A stretch of DNA of 64,000 nucleotides from Calonectria ilicicola. Lineage: Eukaryota > Ascomycota > Sordariomycetes > Hypocreales > Nectriaceae. The stretch covers positions 3,224,001-3,288,000 of the forward strand of contig CP085833.1 in NCBI GenBank assembly GCA_020809705.1. Direction: 5' to 3'. A program made the translations under genes and the position numbers. The notes under the pieces are model-generated. The model saw nothing but the letters and a program-made list of their open reading frames with translations. It was not told where the DNA came from and searched no databases. Shown here one piece after another: positions 1-9,395 of this stretch. Position 1 is the first letter of the stretch; the number at the start of each line of letters is the position of its first letter.

Positions 1-3000
1 ATGCAGAGTGTTCGTGTCACCCTCATGCTTGGTGGTCTTCCTGGATGGTGGCTGGGTCTTGATGATGGTCGCCCTCATGGACCAGGTGTGTCTGTTGTTG
101 ACTGGGATATGTTGTTGGAGAAGACAGGATTTTCTGGAGCCGATACCGTCATGCATGACTTGGAAGACGAAACGAAGCACTGTAACTCCATGATTGTGAG
201 TCAGGCTGTTGACGATGCGTTCTTGCGTATGCGTGAACCTCTGTCCTTTGTTGCGGAGCTCCCTCCCCTAGTCGAGCCCTTGTTGATCATTGGCGGCAAG
301 AAGCTCATGTCTACGAAAATAATGGCCGAGCTCCAGAAACTGTTCCCAAAATCCTGGAAACGCCGTGTTCAGACAATCTCCGGTTTTGATAACCTTGGTT
401 CGGCGAAATTGACACCTAATATGGATGTTATTTGTCTTCAGGAAGTCGACGAGTCCTTGTTCGCCACCCCTATGACAGCGAAGCGAATGGACCTTCTCAA
501 GAGTCTACTGATGAACACCAAGAATATGCTCTGGGTTACTGGAGCCGGTAAATCTCATACTCCACGGAACAACATTTTCCTTGGCATCTCACGCATTGTG
601 CCTCCGGAGTTGCCCCATCTTAATCTTAAGGTTTTAGGTGTTGAGTCTGGAGGTTCTCTCAATATCTCCGCCAGAAGCTGCTTTGAAGAATTCCTGCGCT
701 TGAAAGCAACTGCGGATGGTCCAAACAACGAGATGCTTTGGGTCGAGGAGCCAGAGTCCGACATTCTTGCCGACGGCCAAACCATCATCCCAAGAGTAAT
801 GTTGAACAAGTCCATGAACGAATTATACAATGCCTCTAGACGCGCTGTTACTAAGACCGTTGATGCCACAGAGGTTCCAGTTCAGGCTGTTGCTGGCCCC
901 GCAAAGATGACACTACAGGAAGTGGTCGGAAAGGCCAGCGACAAGTGTGTCAAGGTTCAAGTTAAATACTCTTTCCACATCCCTTCGTCCAAGAATGATG
1001 GCATCTACTTGGTATTTGGACATGTGGGAGATTCTGATTCTTCCACTTCAGTGTTGGCAATCTCAGATGTCAACTCCTCTGTTGCCAATGTTGACTCCAA
1101 GGATCTTGTCACAATCGACGACGAGGACATCTCCCCCGGTGCTCTTTCCGCTTTGGCCAACCAGATTTTTGCAGAATCTATCTCTATTCTCGCAGGAACC
1201 GGCTCTGTACTTTTGTACCAAGCTGAAGAGTCACTGGCCGCCAAGGTAGTCGCTGGGCTGAAGGGCGGTAAAGTCCACTTTGCCACCTCCGACTCGGCAG
1301 CTCCCAGTACCTGGACGAAAATCCATGCTCAGGCATCTAAGCGAGCTGTAAAGCGAGTACTTCCTCAAAATGTCGATCTCTACGTCGACTGCTCCTTGGG
1401 TGAATCTCCAAGTGCCATTGCCGTGAAGGAATGTCTATCCGAGGTCGGTCTGGCTCAGCGACTTGACGCCTGTCTCTTACAACAGGCCGTCAATGTGGCT
1501 GACAAGAATACTGTCGAGCTCCTAAAAACATCATACCTCATGTCCAAGAACTCTAACAAAGATGAAACAGAGCTGACCCCCGGTTGTCCCGTGATTAAAG
1601 CTGCTGACCTTTCTGGGGCTGATTCCTCAATGGTGCACAAATACTATGTGACAGATTGGCTAGAGAAAGAGTCGTTAGTCCTCACAGTCCAGCCACTCAG
1701 CCTACAAGGCATCTTCAAGCCAGACAAGACTTACTTCATGGTGGGTATGGCAGGTGGATTGGGTCTTTCTATTTGCCAGTGGATGATTCGCAGTGGAGCC
1801 AAGCATCTGGTCATCAGCAGCCGAAATCCCAAGGTTGACCCTCATTTGCTCGAAGATGCCAAACGGGCAGGCACAGCAGTCCATATTATCCCTATGGATG
1901 TATCCAAGAAAGAATCTGTCGAGGCGGTGGTTCGACAAGTCAAGGAGACTATGCCCCCTATTGCAGGTGTTTGTAATGCAGCCATGATTTTGGCAGACAA
2001 GTTTTTCGTTGACATGGACGTTAATGAGCTCAACAATACTCTTGCTGCCAAAGTCTATGGAAGTGAGCATCTTGATTCCGTATTTGGAGATATGGCTTTG
2101 GACTTTTTCGTCCTTCTATCATCTGTTGCAACTGTCATTGGCAATATCGGTCAGGCCAACTACCATGCTGCCAATCTCTTTATGACCAGCCTTGTTGCCC
2201 AGCGACGTGCTCGTGGAGTTGCTGGATCAGTCATCCACGTCGGGTATATTAGTGACGTAGGCTATGTCACTCGGCAACAGCGAGACAGACAGTTGGATCA
2301 GCACTTCCGAAACGTGCGTCTGATGCCTTTGTCTGAAACCGACGTTCACCATGCTTTTGCGGAGGCTATTAGGGGAGAAACAGACATCATCATGGGCCTG
2401 GAGACATTCAACGAGCCCGTGCCGCGTGAAAAACAGCCACTTTGGCTTATGAACCCGCGATTTTCCCACTTTGTACCTCCCATTACTCTTCAGACTCAGC
2501 AACAGAGCCGTGGCGCTGGATCTGCCGGCAGCATCAAGAAGCAGGTTCAGGAAGCGCAGAACGAAGAAGAGGCCATTTCTGCAGTCATGGAGGCATTCTG
2601 TAAAAAGCTCGAGTCCATTTTACAGCTGCAACCAGGCAGCGTCAACGTGCAACGGCCAATCATTGACCTCGGAATTGACTCCCTCGTTGCAGTTGAGATC
2701 CGCACATGGTTCTTGAAGGATCTCGGTGCTGAGGTCCCTGTTGTCAAGGTTCTCGGCGGTGATACTGTGGTGCAGCTCTGTACCTGGGCCACCAAGAAGG
2801 TTTTAGCGCTCACTATGAAGGCTCAAGAGGACGCAAAGAAGGATGATGCACCTGCTGAGAAGGCTGCCTCAGCCGTGGCTCCGCCTACTCTCAATGTAAC
2901 TCCTGCACCAGACACCGCCCCTACCTCCACCGCATATCTCTCTATTCCTGGGGATAATTTTAGCAAAACGCCCGAGTCCAATAGTGCCAATGTTTCTGAT

Positions 3001-6000
3001 GTGGAAGATTCCGCCAGTTCGATAGGAAACGCAAAATCAATCGCTTCTAGCAACTCTTCAGTAATTGAGGAAAATGAAGAAGACATCAAACCGGAGACTA
3101 TCCGCGAAGAACAAATGTCACCAGGTCAGTCTCGAATCTGGTTCCTTTCCAAGCACTTGGAAGACCCGACAACCTTCAACATGACTTTTCACTACCATGT
3201 GAAGGGGCCCTCCCTGAGCATCGCAAGGTTGCGATACGCGCTGGATGTGACAACACACCATCACGAGTGTCTTCGCATGCGTTTCTACCAGCGCCTTGGG
3301 GATGGGCATCCTATGCAAGGCCTCATGGGCTCCTCGTTGTATGATCTTAAGCACGTATCTGAGGCTAACCAGAATGATGTGCAGAACGAACTGGCCCAGC
3401 TCAAGACGCGGGTGTGGGACCTCGAGAGTGGGAAGACCTTCGGGGTGACGCTGTTGAGTCACAACACTGAGGAGCATGATATTATCTTCGGGTACCACCA
3501 CCTTGTGATGGATGTGGTAGGCTGGTATGTCTTTCTGAGAGACTTGGACAAGGCATACAGGATGCAGGTACTCGACAAGAATGCTGGTTCTTACTTGGAA
3601 TACACCTTGATGCAGCAGGAACAGGATAAGGCGGGTGTTCTCGATGACCAGCTCAAGTTTTGGCAAAAGGAATTTGAAACGCATCCCGAAACTCTTCCAC
3701 TGTTGCCAATGGCGCATGCGAGTACACGACCAGCAGAATTAGGAAACGAAAGCCATCACGAATACCGAAAATTGGGCGATATGCAGCTTTCTGCAGTGCA
3801 AGAAGCTTGCAAACAGCTCCGAATTAATCCTTTCCATTTTCATCTTTCTCTTCTTCAAGTCTTGATAGCCCAGTACACCAAGAAAGAGGACATCTGCATC
3901 GGCATTGTCGATGCAGGACGGCACGACCCTCGTTTTGCACAAACTATTGGCTGTTTTATTAATATGCTTCCTGTCCGATCTCAAATCCCTCAGGGCTGCA
4001 TCTTTGCTGAAGTGGCACGAGCAGCTTCCAAGTCAGCACTGGATGCTTTCGCCCACGCTTCAGTTCCTTTTGATGTTATTTTGGACAAAGTGAAGGCCCC
4101 TAGATCTTCAGAGAGCACTCCTCTTTTCCAGGTTGCCTTGAACTACCGCACTGGATCAGTTTGGGAGATGCCTTTGGGTGACTGCAAGATGAATATGACC
4201 GGTGGCAAGGATGCAGACCAGCCATATGACATCAGCTTTGGTGTTACAGATACAGGTTCAGGGTGCATGGTTGAGATTCATTGCCTAGCATCGCTTTACA
4301 GCTCTGAAGCTACAGGCATCATTCTAGATTCTTACTTACGACTTCTGGAAGAGCTTTCAAATGATTTGAACATGAATATTAGCGAATGCTCTATCCATGA
4401 CTCGATTCAAGTTGACGCAGCCATTGAACTTGGTATGGGTAAAGAAGTTCAGTTCGGGTGGCCATCAACACTGTCTGAAAAGTTTTTGGAGGTGTGTCGT
4501 TTGCACTCGGACAAGCCTGCAGTCAAGGACAAGTTTGTTGAATTGTCATATTCCGCTCTAGCCCTTCGGGTCAACGCCGTGGCTGCTGAATTAGTGAGCA
4601 AAGGATGCATTGCGGGTTCACATGTTGCGGTTTTGTGTGAACCAACAGTAGATTCTATCATCAGTATGCTTGCTATCATTCACATTGGAGCTGTCTATCT
4701 TCCACTAGATGTCAGTTTACCAACAGCCCGGCACGTTGCGATGGTTCAAAATGGCAAACCGGCATTTTTGGTCTCCCATCGCACCACCAAGGACCTCTTG
4801 AACCAACTCCTCGACAAGGCTGACCTCGAGGTCCATGAAATATTATTGGATGAGATCTCAAACGACTTGGCAACTGAAGTTCCTTGCGCTGCAAACCCAG
4901 AAATGCCAGCCATCCTCTTCTTCACCAGTGGTTCAACGGGAACACCAAAAGGTATCTTCCTATCACAGGCAAACTTCGTTAATCACCTCGCCCTTAAAAC
5001 AGACATGCTCGGCCTAGGTCAAGAACGTGTTCTGCAGCAGAGCTCTATGGGATTCGACATGTCACTGGTCCAAACTTTCTGCGCGCTCGCCAACGGCGGT
5101 ATGTTGGTTATCGCGCCATCTGAGATGAGACGTGATCCTGTTGAATTGACTAATTTGGTGAACCGCGAACGCATTTCGTTTACCATCGCCACACCATCAG
5201 AATACCTTGCCTGGTTACACTACGGAGCCTCAAACTTGAAAGAAAATATTGATTGGCATCACGTATGCATGGGTGGAGAGCCTGTTCCTCAACAGTTGAA
5301 GAATGAACTACGTCGACTTAAGAACACAGGCCTGAAACTGACAAACTGTTATGGACCCACAGAGATCACTGCCGCAGCAAGCTTCCAAGACATCAGCTTA
5401 AATGACCAGAAGGACGATGAAAGAGCCAAATATGCGGTTGGAAGGGCGTTGCCCAATTATTCTATCCGAATTTTAGATGCCTTTGGCAGGCCAGTGCCTA
5501 TCCAACATACCGGAGAGATCTGCATTGGCGGTGCTGGAGTAGCACTGGGATACTTGAACAGGGAAGAAGAAACCAACCGCAAGTTCATCAAGGTCTCCAA
5601 CCAACGCATGTATCGTACCGGAGATAAAGGGCGCCTTCTATCTGATGGAACACTGCTATGTCTTGGCCGAATGGATGGTGACACTCAAATCAAGCTACGT
5701 GGTCTCAGGATTGAACTCGAAGAAATCGAGACAGCCATTTTAAAGGCCGCTGCAGGTCTTCTGTCTACAGCTGTGGTTTCTCGCCGAGGAGATGTTTTGG
5801 TTGCGCATGCTACTTTGTCTCCAGGCAAAGACCACCCCAGTGAGGCAGAACTGGCTGAGGTCCTCAACCGTTTGAGACTTCCTCAATACTTCATCCCGGT
5901 TACTATTGCCGTCATTGCTGAGATGCCCACTAATTCCAACGGAAAGCTCGATCGCAGGGCCATTGGCTCTCTTCCGCTACCGGAGAAGGAGCTGCAGGGA

Positions 6001-7350
6001 CCTCAGGAGAAGATGACCGTTCGTGAAGGCGAGCTGCGTCTGTTGTGGGAGAGAGTTCTTCCGAGTACAACTACCAAGGCTCGCATTGGTCCGTCTTCCG
6101 ACTTTTTCCTGTACGGCGGCAACTCTATGCTTCTCATGAAGCTACAGGCAGCTATAAGAGAGTCTATCGGAGTATCAGTATCGACCAGAACCCTGTACCA
6201 AGCCAGCACGCTCCGCGACATGGCTCAGTGTGTAGATGAACAACACGCTCAAGCTGGTGATTTAGAAAAAGCAGTCGACTGGTCAGCGGAAACCAGGGTT
6301 CCAAAATGGCTCTCCAATCAAATCAACGAGCTTCCTACTTCATCGAAGGGTTCAAAAGTGCTGAAGCCGGATGGAATTGAGGTTCTCCTAACTGGTGCGA
6401 CGAGTTTCCTTGGTGGTCAACTTCTCCAGTCCCTACTGCAGTCGCCAGCGGTGAATAAAGTTCATTGCGTTGCAGTTCTGGCTGATGACCAGGAACAGCT
6501 ACCGAAGCATGAGAAGATTGAGTGTTACACTGGCAGTCTTCTTTCCCCAACCTTGGGTCTTAGCGCAGATGAGCGCGAAGACCTGCAGGACCAAGTAGAT
6601 GTCATTGTTCATGCGGGATCGAATGGCCATTGCCTAAACACATACAGCTCCCTTCGCACGCCCAATGTTCAATCAACTCAATTTCTCGCAGGACTTGCCC
6701 TACCACGCTCAATCCCGATGATCTTTTTGTCATCAAACCGCGTTGTCTTGCTTTCTGGGGACACTGCACCTTCACCCGGATCGGTCGCGGCCTTCCCACC
6801 ATCAACTGATGGCCTCGAGGGACACATGTCAAGTAAATGGGCCAGCGAAGTGTTCCTCGAGAATCTCGTCAGCCAGTTGAACCAGACCAAGAGATCACCT
6901 TGGACTGTCTCGGTTCACAGGCCCTGTGTCCTAGTAAGCGACAAAGCCCCCAACTCGGATGCGCTCAATGCCATTCTACGATACTCTGTGGCTATGCGAT
7001 GCGTGCCATATCTGGACCGAGTTGAGGGATTCATTGACTTTGGAGCCGTGGACAAGGTTGTCAGTGAAATTACAGAAACGACGCTTCAACTTGCTGGCGC
7101 TGAGAATCGGGGCGCGAAGAGCATTGCTGAGGTTCAATTTAGACATCACTCTGGAGGAGTCAAGGCACCGGCTAAGGAGTTCCGCAGCCATATGGAGACG
7201 GTGTACGGAGGAAAGTTTGACGAGGTTGATATCACAGAATGGATGCAACGCGCCACTGAGGCGGGCATCGACCCATTGATTACAGCTTATCTGGAGGGAA
7301 TCTTGGAGTCGGGATCCAAAATGGTTTTTGCATACATGGGTAGCAGTTAA
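1..7350 (+). CDS. Hybrid PKS-NRPS, C-terminal part (5' truncated by window edge)
   Basis: The reading frame is open from base 1, so the ATG there is internal; the stop is TAA at 7348-7350. Fragment residues, in order: tail of the methyltransferase region (LGGLPGWWLG near residue 11); ketoreductase about 575-790 with GMAGGLG nucleotide motif, Ser708 and Tyr721; ACP with phosphopantetheine Ser894 (GIDSL); acidic Ser-rich linker; condensation domain about 1038-1470 with HHLVMDV at 1166-1172; adenylation domain about 1490-1985 (TSGSTGTPKG, YGPTE, YRTGD, NGKLDRR); thiolation Ser2042 (GGNSM); terminal reductase-like domain from about 2125 (TGATSFLGG). Such megasynthases join a polyketide chain to an amino acid. 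In the terminal domain the usual SDR Tyr-x3-Lys reads His2275-x3-Lys2279, which suggests Dieckmann-type release to a tetramic acid rather than reduction (inference). A by-eye adenylation pocket is roughly D-M-V-I-V-M-C-A-A-K; this is uncertain and the substrate is not assigned. Confidence 0.95.
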   Translation: MQSVRVTLMLGGLPGWWLGLDDGRPHGPGVSVVDWDMLLEKTGFSGADTVMHDLEDETKHCNSMIVSQAVDDAFLRMREPLSFVAELPPLVEPLLIIGGKKLMSTKIMAELQKLFPKSWKRRVQTISGFDNLGSAKLTPNMDVICLQEVDESLFATPMTAKRMDLLKSLLMNTKNMLWVTGAGKSHTPRNNIFLGISRIVPPELPHLNLKVLGVESGGSLNISARSCFEEFLRLKATADGPNNEMLWVEEPESDILADGQTIIPRVMLNKSMNELYNASRRAVTKTVDATEVPVQAVAGPAKMTLQEVVGKASDKCVKVQVKYSFHIPSSKNDGIYLVFGHVGDSDSSTSVLAISDVNSSVANVDSKDLVTIDDEDISPGALSALANQIFAESISILAGTGSVLLYQAEESLAAKVVAGLKGGKVHFATSDSAAPSTWTKIHAQASKRAVKRVLPQNVDLYVDCSLGESPSAIAVKECLSEVGLAQRLDACLLQQAVNVADKNTVELLKTSYLMSKNSNKDETELTPGCPVIKAADLSGADSSMVHKYYVTDWLEKESLVLTVQPLSLQGIFKPDKTYFMVGMAGGLGLSICQWMIRSGAKHLVISSRNPKVDPHLLEDAKRAGTAVHIIPMDVSKKESVEAVVRQVKETMPPIAGVCNAAMILADKFFVDMDVNELNNTLAAKVYGSEHLDSVFGDMALDFFVLLSSVATVIGNIGQANYHAANLFMTSLVAQRRARGVAGSVIHVGYISDVGYVTRQQRDRQLDQHFRNVRLMPLSETDVHHAFAEAIRGETDIIMGLETFNEPVPREKQPLWLMNPRFSHFVPPITLQTQQQSRGAGSAGSIKKQVQEAQNEEEAISAVMEAFCKKLESILQLQPGSVNVQRPIIDLGIDSLVAVEIRTWFLKDLGAEVPVVKVLGGDTVVQLCTWATKKVLALTMKAQEDAKKDDAPAEKAASAVAPPTLNVTPAPDTAPTSTAYLSIPGDNFSKTPESNSANVSDVEDSASSIGNAKSIASSNSSVIEENEEDIKPETIREEQMSPGQSRIWFLSKHLEDPTTFNMTFHYHVKGPSLSIARLRYALDVTTHHHECLRMRFYQRLGDGHPMQGLMGSSLYDLKHVSEANQNDVQNELAQLKTRVWDLESGKTFGVTLLSHNTEEHDIIFGYHHLVMDVVGWYVFLRDLDKAYRMQVLDKNAGSYLEYTLMQQEQDKAGVLDDQLKFWQKEFETHPETLPLLPMAHASTRPAELGNESHHEYRKLGDMQLSAVQEACKQLRINPFHFHLSLLQVLIAQYTKKEDICIGIVDAGRHDPRFAQTIGCFINMLPVRSQIPQGCIFAEVARAASKSALDAFAHASVPFDVILDKVKAPRSSESTPLFQVALNYRTGSVWEMPLGDCKMNMTGGKDADQPYDISFGVTDTGSGCMVEIHCLASLYSSEATGIILDSYLRLLEELSNDLNMNISECSIHDSIQVDAAIELGMGKEVQFGWPSTLSEKFLEVCRLHSDKPAVKDKFVELSYSALALRVNAVAAELVSKGCIAGSHVAVLCEPTVDSIISMLAIIHIGAVYLPLDVSLPTARHVAMVQNGKPAFLVSHRTTKDLLNQLLDKADLEVHEILLDEISNDLATEVPCAANPEMPAILFFTSGSTGTPKGIFLSQANFVNHLALKTDMLGLGQERVLQQSSMGFDMSLVQTFCALANGGMLVIAPSEMRRDPVELTNLVNRERISFTIATPSEYLAWLHYGASNLKENIDWHHVCMGGEPVPQQLKNELRRLKNTGLKLTNCYGPTEITAAASFQDISLNDQKDDERAKYAVGRALPNYSIRILDAFGRPVPIQHTGEICIGGAGVALGYLNREEETNRKFIKVSNQRMYRTGDKGRLLSDGTLLCLGRMDGDTQIKLRGLRIELEEIETAILKAAAGLLSTAVVSRRGDVLVAHATLSPGKDHPSEAELAEVLNRLRLPQYFIPVTIAVIAEMPTNSNGKLDRRAIGSLPLPEKELQGPQEKMTVREGELRLLWERVLPSTTTKARIGPSSDFFLYGGNSMLLMKLQAAIRESIGVSVSTRTLYQASTLRDMAQCVDEQHAQAGDLEKAVDWSAETRVPKWLSNQINELPTSSKGSKVLKPDGIEVLLTGATSFLGGQLLQSLLQSPAVNKVHCVAVLADDQEQLPKHEKIECYTGSLLSPTLGLSADEREDLQDQVDVIVHAGSNGHCLNTYSSLRTPNVQSTQFLAGLALPRSIPMIFLSSNRVVLLSGDTAPSPGSVAAFPPSTDGLEGHMSSKWASEVFLENLVSQLNQTKRSPWTVSVHRPCVLVSDKAPNSDALNAILRYSVAMRCVPYLDRVEGFIDFGAVDKVVSEITETTLQLAGAENRGAKSIAEVQFRHHSGGVKAPAKEFRSHMETVYGGKFDEVDITEWMQRATEAGIDPLITAYLEGILESGSKMVFAYMGSS

Positions 7351-7771
7351 GATGGTGGGGAGCTTCGGAACCTTTTCTGGGTTACAGAGCTACTCGGACG
7401 GCTTTTTTTTTTTAATGTTTTCTTTTAAGTAGGCGATAGTATTTAGCATCATAGTTATTTTTATTATATTTCCAATTCTTCTTGATTAATTTATTTTTGT
7501 ATTGATTGATTGATTCATCCATTTACTCGTCTTGCCTGTGTCGGCTCACACAATCCCCTGGCGTTAACTTGACCCCTCCAAGGTCGCCGACCGGGTGAGT
7601 GGGCCATCGCCGATGCCGCCAAAGTCGCGTGATGACATATGTGCTCCAACCTGCTCACCCAATGCCGGCGACGGCCGTTGTGTCCAAACGAGGCTTCCTT
7701 TGCCATCCGAACTTGGTCCCCATTTTAACCTCTTTGCCATTCCAACATCTTGCCCATTGAATGCAATCGCC
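7351..7771. other. Intergenic spacer at the right edge of the PKS-NRPS
   Basis: The first 170 bp are AT-rich with a T-run near 7405 and look like 3' UTR and terminator sequence of the PKS-NRPS. The rest is GC-richer leader of the J-protein gene. The frame of the J-protein is open upstream of 7772 but contains no ATG there. No other gene is seen. Confidence 0.6.
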
Positions 7772-8704
7772 ATGCCGCCAACCAAGTCTTCCTTGCACTT
7801 CTGCTCCTACTCCTGCAATACCCTTGCCAGCCTGCCGTCATATGCTTTAATTCCGCGAACATCATCTCGCCGCACGTCATCGCCCTCGTCTTCTTCACAT
7901 TCCGTTCCTTCAAGACCGTTATTACGCCAAGGCGGCTGCCGCAGCTATGCGACGGTAAACAATGGCCCCCGCGATGGCCCCGCGCCCAAGCAATCGCCGG
8001 CATGGCCGAAGGGCCCTCAGCCTACACCCTACGAAATCATGTCCCTCCGACGAAATGACCCATACACAAAACAGCGCTTTCACGAGCTCGTCAAGCTATA
8101 CCATCCCGATAGACACACTTACGCCTCCGACATTCAAAGCCTCCCCAAAGCCACTCGACTCGAACGATACCGCCTGATCGTCGCAGCCAACGACCTGCTC
8201 AGCGACCCCTCCAAACGCCGTTTATACGACACCCATGGCGTCGGCTGGACCGGCGATCGAGCCCCGACGCTCAACGAAAGCGCCCGCCATGCCGAATACA
8301 AGTGGCGTGATCAGCCCGGCAACGCTTCACGGAATGCGACTTGGGAGGACTGGGAGCGATGGTACAAGGCTCGTGACGGGAAACCCCAAGAGTCGCTATA
8401 TGTCTCCAACGGCTTCTTTGCCACCTTGGTTGTCATGACGTGCATGATTGGCGCCTTTGTCCACATGCACTACGCCGACCAGGTTGGCGCTGAATACATG
8501 GAGATGAGAAACCAGTCAAACATGGCCATTGGGCAACAGATGGCGCGGAATACATTGGTGGCCTCAGGGCGAACCAAGGACGAGCGCGTGGATAGTTTCC
8601 TGAGGGAAAGGGAGAATATCAACTACTCATTCTCAACGTCTAAATATGACAGTTGGCCCGCTAGTGAGTCTGGGCAAGAATCTGGCCAAGGGCCACGACC
8701 ATAA
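7772..8704 (+). CDS. jid1: Mitochondrial J-domain (Hsp40) protein, Jid1-like
   Basis: A 310-residue, intron-free J-protein. The N-terminal 60 residues are rich in Ser, Arg and Thr with almost no acids, as in a mitochondrial presequence. The J domain spans about 86-150 and carries the HPD motif at 111-113, needed to stimulate Hsp70 ATPase. One hydrophobic segment at about 215-237 (FFATLVVMTCMIGAFVHMHY) suggests anchoring in a mitochondrial membrane; the tail is hydrophilic. No Gly/Phe region or zinc finger is present, so it is a class C J-protein. The layout resembles yeast Jid1. The ATG at 7772 (context cgccATG) is the first in frame; the frame is open further upstream but only with GTG. Its partner is probably mitochondrial Hsp70 (family inference). 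It is a housekeeping neighbour and not an obvious member of the PKS-NRPS cluster. Confidence 0.82.
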   Translation: MPPTKSSLHFCSYSCNTLASLPSYALIPRTSSRRTSSPSSSSHSVPSRPLLRQGGCRSYATVNNGPRDGPAPKQSPAWPKGPQPTPYEIMSLRRNDPYTKQRFHELVKLYHPDRHTYASDIQSLPKATRLERYRLIVAANDLLSDPSKRRLYDTHGVGWTGDRAPTLNESARHAEYKWRDQPGNASRNATWEDWERWYKARDGKPQESLYVSNGFFATLVVMTCMIGAFVHMHYADQVGAEYMEMRNQSNMAIGQQMARNTLVASGRTKDERVDSFLRERENINYSFSTSKYDSWPASESGQESGQGPRP

Positions 8705-9395
8705 CGCACATACAATTGAAAAGAGTATGCAAGACTGAAACTGGCCATAACATCCAGTGTCTTCCATCTCATGTTTATACCCCTCTACTCAATCCCAAAT
8801 TGGCACTCAATGGAGCTACATTTTTCATATATTTTAATAACGGAAGGGCATTCAAGAAACGTACGACCTGGCTGGACCATTACTCATACACGGTATAAGC
8901 TAGCAGATTGAGAAAGACAAGGGTTGCAGTTTGATATTCAACTGCCAGTGTTTATTGCTCTAGAGTATAGGCAATTATCAGCGCTAGATGCTGAGAGTCA
9001 GAAAAGTCTCATCCGGGTCCTTGGAAGCACCCAGAAACGGCTTTGTAACGCGTCAATATTACGGGCATTTTTACCGAAGTGAATTGGATGCGGAGCTAAC
9101 GTAGTCACGAAAAGAGGAGTCACAAATGGCTGAATTTAAATAGCAGATCATCAAAGTCAGTGACAAATGGTCACGCCACCTGTACTTCACGTCCCATAGC
9201 GCCCATCAAGATAATTCGTTTTCTTTTCGGTTGTTGTGATACTGTTAAATACAAATTGCTCCATGGGACGTATTCCTCTCTTAATCCCAACTCCAACTAT
9301 TCTACTCCCACACGTCCTTCGCGGCTCGTTCCAAGCTGCAGCTTGCCTCATGGTACTGGTAAATCCAGAACCAGAAGCCATTCGTTGACTTAATT
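8705..9395. other. Intergenic region, nothing recognised
   Basis: About 690 bp between the convergent J-protein and membrane-protein genes. Both 3' UTRs should lie here. Only short frames are present, none protein-like. No RNA gene or repeat was recognised. Confidence 0.5.

Noticed and set aside
1..3. ATG at base 1 as the true start of the PKS-NRPS
   Set aside because: The first residues already belong to the end of the methyltransferase region; KS, AT and DH domains must lie further left, so this Met is internal.
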